A stretch of DNA of 64,000 nucleotides from Bog-532 sp963830385 (GTDB lineage Bacteria > Actinomycetota > Actinomycetes > Streptosporangiales > Streptosporangiaceae): positions 434,001-498,000 of the forward strand of contig CAWHMD010000006.1 in NCBI GenBank assembly GCA_963830385.1. Reading direction: 5' to 3'. The position numbers and the translations under genes are program-made. The notes below the pieces were generated by a model. It saw only the letters and a list, made by a program, of their open reading frames with translations, did no database searches and was not told the DNA's origin. Positions 7,535-16,702 of the stretch are shown piece after piece. Position 1 is the stretch's first letter; the number at the start of each line of letters is the position of its first letter.

Positions 7535-8226
7535 AAGCTGGGGGGATCGGCGGCCCGCGCGAACGACTGGTACGGCGTGATCTCGCCCGGCTTGATCACG
7601 CCGTCCTCGATCGCCCGGGCGAGAAGCGCGTCCTTGCTCGGCGCGGTCCGCCCGGTGGCCGCGTACTTGGCCCGGGCGCGGCTGATGTACTGCCGGACCG
7701 TGTTCTCGCTGATCGCCATCCGCCGGGCCACCGACGCCTTCGACATGCCCTGGAACCACAGCAGCAGCGCCTGCCGCTCCTGCTCCGACAGCGCGGGCCG
7801 GGCCGGGTGCTGGTCGGCCAGCATCGCCCGGGCCTGCGACCGGGTCACGTAGGGCCGGTCGGCGGCCGCCGCCAGCACCGCCTCGACCAGGTGCTCGCGG
7901 CCCTCGTCCTTAGACACGTAGGTGTGCGCGCCGTTGTCCAGCGTCCCCATCACGATCACGGGATCGGTGTGCCCGGAGAACGCCACCACCCGGTAGCCGG
8001 CCGCCACCAGCCCGGGGATCTGGTCGCTGACCAGCTCACCGGACAGTTCCAGGTCCAGGATGACCACGTCGGCGGCCGCTGGCGGCACTTCGCGGAGCCC
8101 GGTCAGGTCGCGCGCCGTCTGCACCAGCCGCACCCGCTGGCCCGGATCGGACTGGATCCAGGAGGCCACCCCCTCGGTGACGACCGGGTGGTCCTCGATG
8201 ATCGCCACCGTCACCGGTCGTTCCAT
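7516..8226 (-). CDS. NarL/LuxR-family response regulator
   Basis: 236 residues. A receiver domain (about 5-125) shows the acidic pair in AIIEDHPVV, the phospho-acceptor Asp in VVILDLEL, the Ser in VVAFSGHTD, and the Lys in TYVSKDEGREH. A LuxR-type HTH (about 145-205) is seen in LSEQERQALLLWFQGMSKASVARRMAISENTVRQYISRARAKY. It is the output of the kinase genes upstream and overlaps the end of the preceding one by 16 bases. A very stable hairpin centred on its stop codon terminates the operon. Confidence 0.94.
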   Translation of the reverse strand: MERPVTVAIIEDHPVVTEGVASWIQSDPGQRVRLVQTARDLTGLREVPPAAADVVILDLELSGELVSDQIPGLVAAGYRVVAFSGHTDPVIVMGTLDNGAHTYVSKDEGREHLVEAVLAAAADRPYVTRSQARAMLADQHPARPALSEQERQALLLWFQGMSKASVARRMAISENTVRQYISRARAKYAATGRTAPSKDALLARAIEDGVIKPGEITPYQSFARAADPPSLGAPGR

Positions 8227-9314
8227 CGCGCCTCCGCCCAGAGCGTGCCACCATCTTGCTGCTGCTCGATGACGACTCCGGCGCCGGCCGCGGGCAGCAG
8301 GACGGCCGCGCCGGTATCGGCCACGAAGCTGACGGCGATGCCGGCCGCCACCGCCGCCAGGGTAATCCGCGCCCGGCTGCCGGCGACGGTCAAAATCGCG
8401 ATGGCGGCGTCGGTGATCACCCGCCGGGCCGGGACCGGCACCGGTGGCAGCGGCCCGGCCGTCTCGATCTCGACCGCCACTCCCCGCCGTTCGGCCACGT
8501 CGGCGCTGGCGTGCAGTTCGTGCACCAGCGAACCGGGCACCTCATCGCCCTCGGCCAGCAGCCGCCGCAGCCGGGCCGCCTGGATCTCGCAGCGGACGCG
8601 GACCTTGGTGTCGCCCGGGTCGGCGGTGCCGGCCGCCAGCTCGGCCACCAGCGGGACGGCGCTCTCCTGAAGGGCCAGCCAGCGGGCCTGGCGGGCGGCG
8701 CGGATGATCTCGGCGGTGGCGGCCTGCTCGCGGGCGGCGTGCTCGCGCCGCGTCGCGGCGGCGGCCTGGGCGGCCGCGACGTCGAGCGCCCGGACCCCGG
8801 CCGCGACGGCCACCTGGGCGCCGGTCGACCAGGCGAGCAGCGCGAGGAACCCGGCCAGGCTGGTGCGGTCCAGCCCGTCCGCCACCTGTACGCCCAGGGT
8901 GGCGAGGGCCTCGGCGGCCAGGAACCACACCAGCTCGGGGAACCGGCGGCGGAGCAGCACGAGCACGCCGATCCAGCCGGCGCTCCCCCACGACCAGTTG
9001 ACCGCCAGCATCTGGCTGGCCGGGCTGGCCGCCGCCGCGGCCGTGCTGGCGGCCAGCCCGGTCAGGGCCACCGCCCAGGCCGCCGGCCAGCCGGGCGTTC
9101 CCCGCAGCACCAGGACCGACCCGGCCGCGATGGCCAGCGCCATGACCAGCCACATGGCGCCCTGGAAGGCGAACGATCCGTAGGCCGGCCGGTTGTGCAG
9201 CAACTGGCCGCCCGCACCGCCGAGATGCCAGCCCGCGACCAGGACGATCACCGCGATCGTGAAGGCCCGCTGATAGCGCCCGGACATCACCGCCGCCGGC
9301 TGGACGGCGGTCAT
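8211..9314 (-). CDS. Degenerate (pseudo)kinase membrane partner of a NarL-type system
   Basis: 367 residues. About five hydrophobic segments occupy residues 15-170, followed by an Ala-rich coiled segment (AAAATRREHAAREQAATAEIIRAARQARW) and a C-terminal region shaped like a small HATPase. The phospho-accepting His motif is absent at the expected place, and no N-box or G-box Asp-x-Gly is visible. It therefore looks like a non-catalytic relative of the kinase encoded just upstream, probably its heterodimer partner or sensor. Its ATG overlaps the kinase stop (ATGA), and its own end overlaps the response regulator start. Confidence 0.8.
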   Translation of the reverse strand: MTAVQPAAVMSGRYQRAFTIAVIVLVAGWHLGGAGGQLLHNRPAYGSFAFQGAMWLVMALAIAAGSVLVLRGTPGWPAAWAVALTGLAASTAAAAASPASQMLAVNWSWGSAGWIGVLVLLRRRFPELVWFLAAEALATLGVQVADGLDRTSLAGFLALLAWSTGAQVAVAAGVRALDVAAAQAAAATRREHAAREQAATAEIIRAARQARWLALQESAVPLVAELAAGTADPGDTKVRVRCEIQAARLRRLLAEGDEVPGSLVHELHASADVAERRGVAVEIETAGPLPPVPVPARRVITDAAIAILTVAGSRARITLAAVAAGIAVSFVADTGAAVLLPAAGAGVVIEQQQDGGTLWAEARWNDR

Positions 9315-10540
9315 GCCGGCCAGCTCACGGTGACGGTGGTGCCCGCGCCGGGGTGGCTGGCGATCGCGGCCCGGCCCCCCGCCGCCAGCATCCGGCCGGT
9401 GATCGACTCGCGGATGCCGCGGCGGGACGCGGGGGTGGCGGCCGGGTCGAACCCGCGCCCGTGGTCAGTGATCTTGACGACCGCCCAGCCCGTACCGCCG
9501 GTCACGGTCACCTCGGCCTGGCTGGTGCCGGCGTGCCGCTCGACGTTGCGCAGCGCCTCGCCGACGCAGGCGACGAGCTGATCGGCGACCGGGGACGGCA
9601 GCGTGACCGGGGCCAGTTCCAGCCGGACGGCCAGATCACACGCTGCCGCCGCGGCCCGTTCCAGCCCCGGTTTCAGGTCGGTCAGCGGCGCCGGCCCGCC
9701 CCCCGCACCGGCCGGCGCGGGGGCGTCGGCCAGGCCCTGGAGCACCCGCAGATCCCGGGCCGCCTGCGCGGTCAGCCCCGGGGAGGGCCCGTCGAAGGCA
9801 TCGGCCGCGACCATGGTCAGGGTGGACAGGACGGTGTCGTGCAGCTGGCGGTTCTGGTCCCGCTCGTCGGCCCGCCGCGCCTGCTCGGCCCGGAGCTGCC
9901 GTTCGGTCTCCAGGCCGGCCGCGACGATCGCGTCGGCTTGCCGGGCGCCGCCCCGGACCACCGCGACCAGGCCGGCCGCGACGGCCGTTTCCACCACCAG
10001 CAGCCAGCCGTCGGACAGGTGGCCGGTACCCAGGCCGTAGGCGACGATCACGACGGCGGCCGCGGGCAGCCCGAGCCAGGGCCGCAGCGCGATCTGCAGG
10101 ATGTACACCGAGGTGCAGGCGAGCGGGAGCATCCAGGTCGTGTCGTCCGCGATCAGCACGGCCGGGACCAGGTGCTGCTGGGCCAGCACCAGCACCGCGA
10201 CGATCGCGGCGTCGATCAGGACGACGGCCACCGTCAGCCCGGACCGGCGGACCCGCCAGGTGAAGAAGACCGACCACAGGCACAGCGCGGTCAGCGCCGC
10301 GGCCAGCCGCCAGCCGGAGATGTCCCCGGTCGCGGCCAGCACGGCCACCCCGGTGAACAGGACCGCACCACCCAGGCGGAGGGCGATCGCGTACCAGCCC
10401 GCCAGCCGGTGCAGGGCCCGGTCAGATGGCCCTGTTGCCGACGGCCAGCCCGCCCGCCGGCCGCGCTCCGCGGAGGGCTTTATCTGCCCCCCGACGAAAT
10501 CAGCGGCCGGGTTCACCGGACCAGTATGCGGCAGTACCAC
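9311..10540 (-). CDS. Membrane sensor histidine kinase, NarL (HPK7) type
   Basis: 409 residues from a GTG at 10540. There are six or so hydrophobic segments between about residues 45 and 205. A HisKA_3-like helix follows with the phospho-acceptor in RQLHDTVLSTLTMVA, and then a HATPase with N-box EALRNVERHA, G1 DHGRGFD and G2 RRGIRESITGRM. It should autophosphorylate in response to an unknown membrane or extracellular cue and phosphorylate the LuxR-type regulator two genes downstream. The three genes overlap one another, so they form one operon. No strong ribosome site precedes the GTG, so a start up to about 10 codons later is possible. Confidence 0.92.
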   Translation of the reverse strand: MVLPHTGPVNPAADFVGGQIKPSAERGRRAGWPSATGPSDRALHRLAGWYAIALRLGGAVLFTGVAVLAATGDISGWRLAAALTALCLWSVFFTWRVRRSGLTVAVVLIDAAIVAVLVLAQQHLVPAVLIADDTTWMLPLACTSVYILQIALRPWLGLPAAAVVIVAYGLGTGHLSDGWLLVVETAVAAGLVAVVRGGARQADAIVAAGLETERQLRAEQARRADERDQNRQLHDTVLSTLTMVAADAFDGPSPGLTAQAARDLRVLQGLADAPAPAGAGGGPAPLTDLKPGLERAAAAACDLAVRLELAPVTLPSPVADQLVACVGEALRNVERHAGTSQAEVTVTGGTGWAVVKITDHGRGFDPAATPASRRGIRESITGRMLAAGGRAAIASHPGAGTTVTVSWPA

Positions 10541-10612
10541 GGCCCGGGGAATGGTGAAGCTTCAACATCTGAGCCGGCCTGCCCCAAATGCCGGAAATAC
10601 TGCCGAACCGGG

Positions 10613-11572
10613 TTACAGGCGGGAGGTCAGCTCGGCCACGATGTCCGCCGCGGGCTGGGTTTGTCTCGCCAGCGCCACGCTCTGCCCGGCCCACATCGAG
10701 AGCGCTTCGATGTCGCCGGTCGTCCCCATCATCGGGGGCGCGGGCTCGTAGCGGACGATGGCTTCGCCCGAGGCGAAGTGCGCGATCACGTCGCCCACTC
10801 CGGGCCGCTGCGCGAGCGGGGGGCGGCCCGCGGATTCCCAGGCGTCCGCGGTCGAGTTGCGCAACGCGCGGTGGGGTGAGTCAGGCCAATCAACCGAGTA
10901 CAGGTTGGGGTAGCGCTGGGGATCGGTCTCGGCCGCGGCGATCAGCCGGCGCCGGTAGTCCTCGTGGATCGGCATCTCCTCGGCCAGCAGGAACCGGGTG
11001 CCGAGCCAGGCGGCCTGGGCGCCGAGGGCGAGTACCGCGGCGACGCCGCGCCCGTCACCGATCCCGCCCGCCGCGATCACCGGCACCGGCGCGACCGCGT
11101 CCACCACCGCAGGCACCAGCGGCAGGGTGGCGATGTTGCCCCACACGTGCCCGCCAGCCTCCCAGCCCTGCGCGACGATGATGTCCACGCCGGACCCGGC
11201 GGCCCGGCGGGCTTCCTCGGCCGTGCCGACCGTGTGGAGGACGATCCCGCCGGCGTCGTGGACCTGCTGGACGTAGCCGGCCGGATCGCCCAGGAAGAAC
11301 GAAACAATCCGCAAGCCGGCGTCCAGGGCCTGGTCGAGGCGACGGTGACGGTCTTCGGTGAGAACGAGGTTGCCGCAGAACGGCCGCGTGGTCAGGGCCG
11401 CCGTCTCCCGGATGACCGCCCCGACGTCTCCCGACCACGTCAGCGTGAGCATGCCGAGCGCGCCGGCGTTCGACACCGCCGCCGCCAGTTCGGGAACCGA
11501 GACCATGGCCGCCAGGACGATCGGCTGCTCGATCCCGAGCATCTCGCAGACCGGCGTGGCCACGGCCTTCAC
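10613..11572 (-). CDS. Nitronate monooxygenase (NMO / 2-nitropropane dioxygenase-like)
   Basis: 319 residues, an FMN-binding TIM barrel. Evidence: the N-terminal LGIEQPIVLAAMVSVPELAAAVSNAGALGML, the central GVDIIVAQGWEAGGHVWG containing the conserved Gly-Gly-His, and the phosphate-binding PVIAAGGIGDGRGVAAVLALGAQAAWLGTRFL. Family members oxidise alkyl nitronates or act as related flavin oxidoreductases in the cytoplasm. The redoxin gene ends seven bases upstream, so the two are co-transcribed. AGGAGG sits only one base before the GTG at 11572, so the GTG at 11563 has the better spacing and is the likelier start. Confidence 0.92.
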   Translation of the reverse strand: MKAVATPVCEMLGIEQPIVLAAMVSVPELAAAVSNAGALGMLTLTWSGDVGAVIRETAALTTRPFCGNLVLTEDRHRRLDQALDAGLRIVSFFLGDPAGYVQQVHDAGGIVLHTVGTAEEARRAAGSGVDIIVAQGWEAGGHVWGNIATLPLVPAVVDAVAPVPVIAAGGIGDGRGVAAVLALGAQAAWLGTRFLLAEEMPIHEDYRRRLIAAAETDPQRYPNLYSVDWPDSPHRALRNSTADAWESAGRPPLAQRPGVGDVIAHFASGEAIVRYEPAPPMMGTTGDIEALSMWAGQSVALARQTQPAADIVAELTSRL

Positions 11573-11579
11573 GCCTCCT

Positions 11580-12197
11580 TCACGCCTTCGGCGCCTGGTC
11601 GATATACGACGTCGGCGCCGACCCGGGAGCCCGCCGGTCCCAGCCGTGGAACTTGGAGTAGTCGCCGGCGTCCCAGGCCTCGCGCAGCCCGGGGGTGGCC
11701 AGGTCCCAGTCGGGGCGGATCTCGCTGCTGGCGTCGCGCAGGTCCCGCCACAGGTCGTAGAACGACGGGCGCCCCCAGAACCAGTAGCCGTTGTAGACGC
11801 TGTGGATGATCAGCCCCGGCTTGAGCACCAGGGTGTGCGGGATCATCGGATTGTGCTCGGGGTCGGTGTACTCGGCGACGTCGAGGTCCTGCTGGACGGT
11901 CCGGCCCGGATCGGACAGGAACGTCCACTGGGCGCCGACCGAGGCGCGGAACTCCTGCAGCGTGTGGTGGTCGTCGGTGGCGATGGTGGCGACCTGGGTG
12001 TAGGCCACCGCGATCTTCGGGTAGTTGGCCGCCAGCTCCAGGTGCTGCTGATGCTCCTTGGGGCAGTAGTTGCCGCGTGCCAGCGTGAGGACCAGCGGGT
12101 CGCGGCCCTGCAGCTCGCTGAGCGTCCGCGTCGTGCCGGTGTGGTCCGGCAGCGCGTAGTCGGGGAAGGTGCCGCCGGGTCTGATGTCAGGACGCAT
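11580..12197 (-). CDS. Redoxin-domain (peroxiredoxin-like) protein
   Basis: 205 residues from the ATG at 12197. It has a thioredoxin-fold layout: GGTFPDYALPDHTGTTRTLSELQGRDPLVLTLARGNYCPKEHQQH, then VAYTQVATIATDDHHTLQEFRASVGAQWTFLSDPGRTVQQDLDVAEYTD. The single Cys in RGNYCPKE sits where peroxiredoxins place the peroxidatic Cys, but the usual PxxxTxxC is replaced by RGxYCPK. That is a known divergent redoxin subgroup. No resolving Cys is visible. It is the first gene of a unit with nitronate monooxygenase, which suggests an oxidative or nitro-compound stress role (inference). Confidence 0.85.
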   Translation of the reverse strand: MRPDIRPGGTFPDYALPDHTGTTRTLSELQGRDPLVLTLARGNYCPKEHQQHLELAANYPKIAVAYTQVATIATDDHHTLQEFRASVGAQWTFLSDPGRTVQQDLDVAEYTDPEHNPMIPHTLVLKPGLIIHSVYNGYWFWGRPSFYDLWRDLRDASSEIRPDWDLATPGLREAWDAGDYSKFHGWDRRAPGSAPTSYIDQAPKA

Positions 12198-12321
12198 CGG
12201 GTGACTGCCTCTCGCGCGGGTCGACGGCACCACGCTCCCACGAGCGGGCGCTGGTCACGCCCGTGTAAACCCCCGGCCCGCACCCTGGTCACCTTGATCC
12301 AGGGGCGGTTATGGTCAGGCC

Positions 12322-14736
12322 GTGGGGCAGTCTGCGGTCGCGGGTGCGGCTGGCGGCATCAACGGGTTCCCGGCCACGCTGACCAGCTTTGTCGGGCGGA
12401 GCGCGCCGGTGGGCGAGGTCGCCGCGCTGCTGGAGGAGCACCGGCTGGTCACCGTGACCGGGCCGGGCGGGGTGGGGAAGACCCGGCTGGCAGGTGAGGT
12501 GGCCCGGCGGGTGGCAGGCCGGTTCGCCGACGGGGCATGGCTGGTGGAGCTGGCTCCGATGCAGGACCCTGGCCAGGTCCCATTAGCGGTCGCGGCGGCG
12601 TTGGGGGTGCAGGTGCAGCCGGGTGCACCGCCCACTGAGGCGTTGACACGGGCGCTGGCCCAGCAGCAACTGCTGCTGGTGGTGGACAACTGCGAGCACG
12701 TGGTCGATGGGGCTGCGCGGCTGTGCGCCGGGCTGCTGGCGGCCTGCGATGACGTGCGGGTGCTGGCGACCAGCCGGGAAGGGCTATGGGTGACCGGCGA
12801 AACCCGGTACCGGCTCGGGCCGCTGGCCATGCCCGGCCCGGCTGGACCAGCCGGCCGCGACGGGTCAGAGGCGGTGACGCTGTTCGTCGACCGGGCCCAG
12901 CGCGCTGACGTGCGGTTCGCGCTGGATGACGAGACCGGACCCGCGGTCGAACGGCTGGTGACGCGGCTGGACGGGATGCCATTGGCGATCGAGCTGGCGG
13001 CCGCGCGGGTGGAGTCGCTCGGGACCACCGAGCTCCTGGCCCGCCTCGATGACCGGTTCGCGCTGCTGACGGCCGGGGACCGGCTGACGGGCCGGCACCG
13101 GTCGCTGGCGGCCGCAGTGGAGTGGAGCTACCGGCTGCTGGGGCCGGACGAGCAGCGGGTCTTCCGCGCGCTTTCGGTGTTCCCCGGTCCGTTCACACTC
13201 GAGGCAGCCGAGGCGGTCGCCGGGCCGGGCACCGGCCCGATCCTCTTGCACCTGGTGGACTGCTCGCTCGTTGGCCCGCCGCAGGCCGGCCCGGACAACC
13301 GGTCCCGGTACGCGATGCTGGAGACCTTGCGCGCCTACGGGACCGCCCGGCTGGACGCGGCCGGTGAGCGGGCCGGGATCGCCGCCGCGCTGGCCGCGTA
13401 TGAGGTGGGCGCCGCCGAGCGGGCCAGCGGGGACCTGCAGACCGCTGAGCGGAAGCTGCCGGCGGCCCAATGGCTGGATGCCGAGGACGCCACGCTGCGA
13501 CAGGTGCTGGGCTGGGCCACGAACCACGACCCGCCGACCGCGCTGCGGCTGACCGTCGCGCTGGCGCCCTGGTGGGAAATGCACGGGGGCCTGCCGAACC
13601 AGTACGAACTGTTGCGCCAGGTCCAGGCGCTGGCCGAAGCGGGCAGCGACGAATGGTGCGCGGTCGAGTTCTGGCTCGGCATGACGGCGAGATTCTCCGC
13701 TGACATGGCCGGGGCACTCGCCCACTTCACTGCGCTACGCGACGCCGTGCGCGAGCGCGGTTCGTCGCAGCCGCTGACCGATTCCCTGGTCGGCCGGTCG
13801 TCAGTGTTGCGGGAACAGCACCAAATCAACGAAGCGGTCAAGGATGCGCATACCGCGCTGGCCATGGCGCGAGAGATCGGATACCCGGCTGGGGAGGTGA
13901 TGGCCCTGATCAACCTCGCCCAAGCCGCGATGATCGTCGATGACGTGGACCGCGCCGTCCGGCTGGTCCGGGAGACCGAGCACCTCACGGCCGACGTGCC
14001 CGACCGGGTCGAGGAGGCCCGCAGCGACACCGCGACCAGCGTGCTGGCCGCGGCTGGGGACCTGGCCAGCGCTGAACGTATCTGTGTGGCCGCGGTAACC
14101 CGGTTCCGGGCCGCAGGCAACCGGCTGCATCTGGCGCGGATGCTCGACCGGATGATGTGCCTGGAGCTGGAGGCGGGCCGGGTCCAGGACGCCGCGGCTC
14201 ACCTGCGGGAAGCGCTCCAGATCCTGGTGCGGGCTGGGAGCTGGTTTGAGCTGATCAACGGGCTGGACTGCTGCGGATGCCTGTGCGTCGCGAGCGGGCG
14301 CTACGCCGAAGCGATCACGATGTGGGCCGCCCATTCCGCGATTTGCCGGCGCGCCGAGATCACGGACTGGCCCGCCGATGCGCGCTTCCGGCAGCGATAT
14401 GACCGTATGGCGCGGCGGGCGCTCGGTCCCGCCGGGATTCGGGCGGCCGAACAACGAGGCGCGGCCATGACCATGGCCACCGCGGCCGAGTACGCCCAGC
14501 TGCTCACCGAGTCCGGACCGTCCCAGTCGGCGGCACCCGGTACTGGCGGGCTCAGCGCCCGGGAGCGGGAGCTGGTCGTCCTGGTCGCGCAGGGCCACAC
14601 CGACGCCCAGATCGCCGCCCAGCTGCACATCAGCATCCGCACCGTCCGCTCGCACCTGGACCGGATCCGGGACAAGACCGGCCGCCGCCGCCGGGCCGAC
14701 CTGACCCGCCTGGCCCTCGGCGCGGGATTGATCTAG
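12322..14736 (+). CDS. NB-ARC/AAA ATPase with C-terminal LuxR HTH (large regulator)
   Basis: 804 residues, GTG start. An N-terminal P-loop NTPase has Walker A GPGGVGKT at residues 47-54 and Walker B-like LLLVVDNCEH near 115. A winged-helix and TPR-like helical repeat region fills residues 300-720. A LuxR HTH ends the protein: LSARERELVVLVAQGHTDAQIAAQLHISIRTVRSHLDRIRDKTGRRRRADL. Such proteins are ATP-switched activators, often of stress or secondary-metabolite genes. It is divergent from the redoxin-NMO pair, a plausible target. No strong ribosome site precedes the GTG. Confidence 0.9.
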   Translation: MGQSAVAGAAGGINGFPATLTSFVGRSAPVGEVAALLEEHRLVTVTGPGGVGKTRLAGEVARRVAGRFADGAWLVELAPMQDPGQVPLAVAAALGVQVQPGAPPTEALTRALAQQQLLLVVDNCEHVVDGAARLCAGLLAACDDVRVLATSREGLWVTGETRYRLGPLAMPGPAGPAGRDGSEAVTLFVDRAQRADVRFALDDETGPAVERLVTRLDGMPLAIELAAARVESLGTTELLARLDDRFALLTAGDRLTGRHRSLAAAVEWSYRLLGPDEQRVFRALSVFPGPFTLEAAEAVAGPGTGPILLHLVDCSLVGPPQAGPDNRSRYAMLETLRAYGTARLDAAGERAGIAAALAAYEVGAAERASGDLQTAERKLPAAQWLDAEDATLRQVLGWATNHDPPTALRLTVALAPWWEMHGGLPNQYELLRQVQALAEAGSDEWCAVEFWLGMTARFSADMAGALAHFTALRDAVRERGSSQPLTDSLVGRSSVLREQHQINEAVKDAHTALAMAREIGYPAGEVMALINLAQAAMIVDDVDRAVRLVRETEHLTADVPDRVEEARSDTATSVLAAAGDLASAERICVAAVTRFRAAGNRLHLARMLDRMMCLELEAGRVQDAAAHLREALQILVRAGSWFELINGLDCCGCLCVASGRYAEAITMWAAHSAICRRAEITDWPADARFRQRYDRMARRALGPAGIRAAEQRGAAMTMATAAEYAQLLTESGPSQSAAPGTGGLSARERELVVLVAQGHTDAQIAAQLHISIRTVRSHLDRIRDKTGRRRRADLTRLALGAGLI

Positions 14737-14775
14737 TAATGGCAGGCCGGCCGCCCAGCCTTGTTGTAGGTACTT

Positions 14776-14810
14776 TTACCCCGGCCATTGCGGCCTGCAC
14801 CAAGGGGTAA
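14776..14810 (+). terminator. Hairpin after the NB-ARC/LuxR gene
   Basis: TTACCCC (14776-14782) and GGGGTAA (14804-14810) form a 7-bp outer stem enclosing a nested GGCC-ATTGC-GGCC stem. It lies 40 bases after the stop of the NB-ARC/LuxR gene and 94 bases before the next small gene. It could terminate the former or act in the leader of the latter; the sequence alone does not decide. Confidence 0.4.
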
Positions 14811-14904
14811 TCCGGCCTCTGCGCCGCCCCTTCATGGCCGGGCCAAGCTGCTGGACAAGAGACCGCCACCGGCGGTCAGTTCCGAGCAGCAAGGGGGGAC
14901 CTCA

Positions 14905-15195
14905 ATGAGCTACCTACCTCCGGATCCGGCTGGTCCTTCGATCGTTCCGCCGTCGCCGGCAGCCGTCATCACCCTCACCCACCTGTCCGTGCCTGTCATC
15001 ATCGTCCTAGTGGCCGCCACCGTGATCGTGTCGGTTGCAACCACGCTGGTCACCTTGTCGTTCGCCCGCCGGCGGGACCGGCGACTGCTGGCCACGGGCG
15101 AGGCTGGGCTCGGCATGCCGATCCCGGCCTGTTCACCTGAGGATCCAACCGGACAGGGCGACATCCTGCTCAGCCACCCAGGCCGAAGCGGCTGA
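14905..15195 (+). CDS. Small single-pass membrane protein
   Basis: 96 residues, ATG at 14905 after AAGGGGGG. There is one clear hydrophobic segment (about 27-53, VPVIIVLVAATVIVSVATTLVTLSFA) followed by an Arg-rich FARRRDRRLL stop-transfer and a short cytoplasmic tail. No family recognised. The 3-prime end overlaps the 3-prime end of the convergent sigma factor gene by 26 bases. Codon usage matches the neighbours, so it is probably a real gene. Confidence 0.7.
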   Translation: MSYLPPDPAGPSIVPPSPAAVITLTHLSVPVIIVLVAATVIVSVATTLVTLSFARRRDRRLLATGEAGLGMPIPACSPEDPTGQGDILLSHPGRSG

Positions 15196-16135
15196 ACAGG
15201 GCCGGGTCGGTGAACAGGGTGATGCGCGTGAGGTGGGTGGCGGTGGTCGCCAGCACGATGATCGCGAACGGGTGGTAGCGGCCGTCGTCGCCACGGTGGT
15301 AGGAGGCGGCGCCGAGCTGGCCGTTGACCTGGAGCGGGGCCAGCTGCCAGTCGCCGGGAGTGCCGATGGCATACGCCCGCAGGTACGGGACGCAGGTGCT
15401 CTTGCCCGCGAACCAGGTGGTGGTGCCGGTCATCTCGATCGCGACGTCGTCGGCGAGCAGGCGCTCCAGGGCGGCCAGGTCCGAGCGCACGAAGGCCGCC
15501 AGGTAGCGGTCGAGCACCCGGCGGGCTCCCGGGTCGGAGGGCTCGGCCAGGTCCTCGTCGCGCAGCGGCACCGTGGCCATCCGGGCGCGGGCGCGCTGGA
15601 GCAGGCTCTTCAGCGCGGGCACGGAGACGCCGAGCACCCCGGCGGCGCCCGCCGGGGTCAGCGAGAGCACGTCGCAGAGGATGAGGGCGGCCCGCTGGCG
15701 CGGCGGGAGGACCTGGAGCGCGGCCACCAGCGCGAGGCGGACGCTCTCGCGGGCGGTGACGACGTCGGCCGGGTCGCCCCTCTCGTCGATCACCAGGTGG
15801 TCGGCGACCGGTTCGAGCCAGCGCACGCCCGGGGGCTCCGGCCGGGCCGGGGCCAGCGGGTCGGCCGACGGGGGCCCGAGCCCCGAGGGCAGCGGCCGCC
15901 GGGACTGGCGCTGGAGCGCGGTCAGGCAGGCGTTGGTGGCGATCCGGTACAGCCAGGTCCGGACCGATGACCGGCCCTCGAAGCGGCCGAACGCCTGCCA
16001 GGCGCGGACGTAGGTGTCCTGGACGATGTCCTCGGCCTCCTGGACGGAGCCGGTCATCCGGTAGCAGTGCGCCAGCAGCTCCCGCCGGTAGCCCGCGGTC
16101 GCGGCCTCGAACCGTTCGGCGTCCACTCCGGGCAT
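15170..16135 (-). CDS. ECF sigma factor, SigX5-like, with SnoaL/NTF2-like tail
   Basis: 321 residues from the ATG at 16135. Region 2 is RRELLAHCYRMTGSVQEAEDIVQDTYVRAWQAFGRFEGRSSVRTWLYRIATNACL. Region 4 is ALQVLPPRQRAALILCDVLSLTPAGAAGVLGVSVPALKSLLQRARARM. After residue 200 comes a SnoaL_2/NTF2-like domain (VLDRYLAAFVRSDLAALERLLADDVAIEMTG, and WFAGKSTCVPYLRAYA), which in related ECF groups modulates sigma activity in place of a classical anti-sigma factor. No anti-sigma gene is adjacent. The F420-type oxidoreductase gene is divergent and may be a target. Confidence 0.92.
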   Translation of the reverse strand: MPGVDAERFEAATAGYRRELLAHCYRMTGSVQEAEDIVQDTYVRAWQAFGRFEGRSSVRTWLYRIATNACLTALQRQSRRPLPSGLGPPSADPLAPARPEPPGVRWLEPVADHLVIDERGDPADVVTARESVRLALVAALQVLPPRQRAALILCDVLSLTPAGAAGVLGVSVPALKSLLQRARARMATVPLRDEDLAEPSDPGARRVLDRYLAAFVRSDLAALERLLADDVAIEMTGTTTWFAGKSTCVPYLRAYAIGTPGDWQLAPLQVNGQLGAASYHRGDDGRYHPFAIIVLATTATHLTRITLFTDPALFSRFGLGG

Positions 16136-16216
16136 TGACGGCCCTTTCAGGTTTTGGCTGTGCAAAAAAACCGGCCCAACGCGATTCGCTGGCGGTGGCC
16201 CGCGGGTCAGTACAGC

Positions 16217-16702
16217 ATGACTACACCGCAGAATCACGAAACCGCCGTCTCCGCCACAGGCTATGAGGACCCGCTGACGAAAGGCCTGCCCGCCGATCGC
16301 GCCCGGTCGGCGGTCCGGCAGATCCTGGCCGGGCCGCACCTGGCCGTGCTGGCCACCACCAACGCCGACGGGTCGGCCCAGATGTCGGTGATCTTCGTGA
16401 AACCCGAGGGCGATGACGTCCTTTTCAGCACGATCGAGGGCCGCCGCAAGACGGCGAACATGGCCCGCGACCCGCGGGTGACGCTGCTACTGCACAGCCT
16501 CGACGCCGCACCCACCGACAGCGCCTACGCCACCATCCAGGGCACCGTGGAGCTCACCGACGATCCGGACGGCTCGTTCCACCAGACCATGTATGACCTC
16601 TACATGGGCGGCGCGACGCCACCGGCTGAGCCCGGGTCACACCGGCTCGTCGTCCGCCTCCATCCCCGGCGCGCCTACGCGGCCCTGCCGTACGCACAGT
16701 GA
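16217..16702 (+). CDS. PPOX-class F420-dependent oxidoreductase
   Basis: 161 residues, split-barrel FMN/F420-binding fold. Evidence: AVRQILAGPHLAVLATTNADGSAQMSVIFVKPEGDDVLFSTIEGRRKTANMARDPRVTLLL, with the conserved R-K-T-x-N phosphate/cofactor-binding stretch, then YATIQGTVELTDDPDG. The family reduces diverse substrates with F420H2 in actinomycetes. ATG at 16217; a longer frame upstream exists but lacks the family match. Divergent from the ECF sigma gene, 81 bases apart. Its end overlaps the TetR remnant by 66 bases. Confidence 0.88.
   Translation: MTTPQNHETAVSATGYEDPLTKGLPADRARSAVRQILAGPHLAVLATTNADGSAQMSVIFVKPEGDDVLFSTIEGRRKTANMARDPRVTLLLHSLDAAPTDSAYATIQGTVELTDDPDGSFHQTMYDLYMGGATPPAEPGSHRLVVRLHPRRAYAALPYAQ

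Noticed and set aside
10555..10564. Ten-base palindrome TGAAGCTTCA upstream of the kinase operon
   Set aside because: Short, isolated, and not extended by flanking symmetry; not enough to call an operator.
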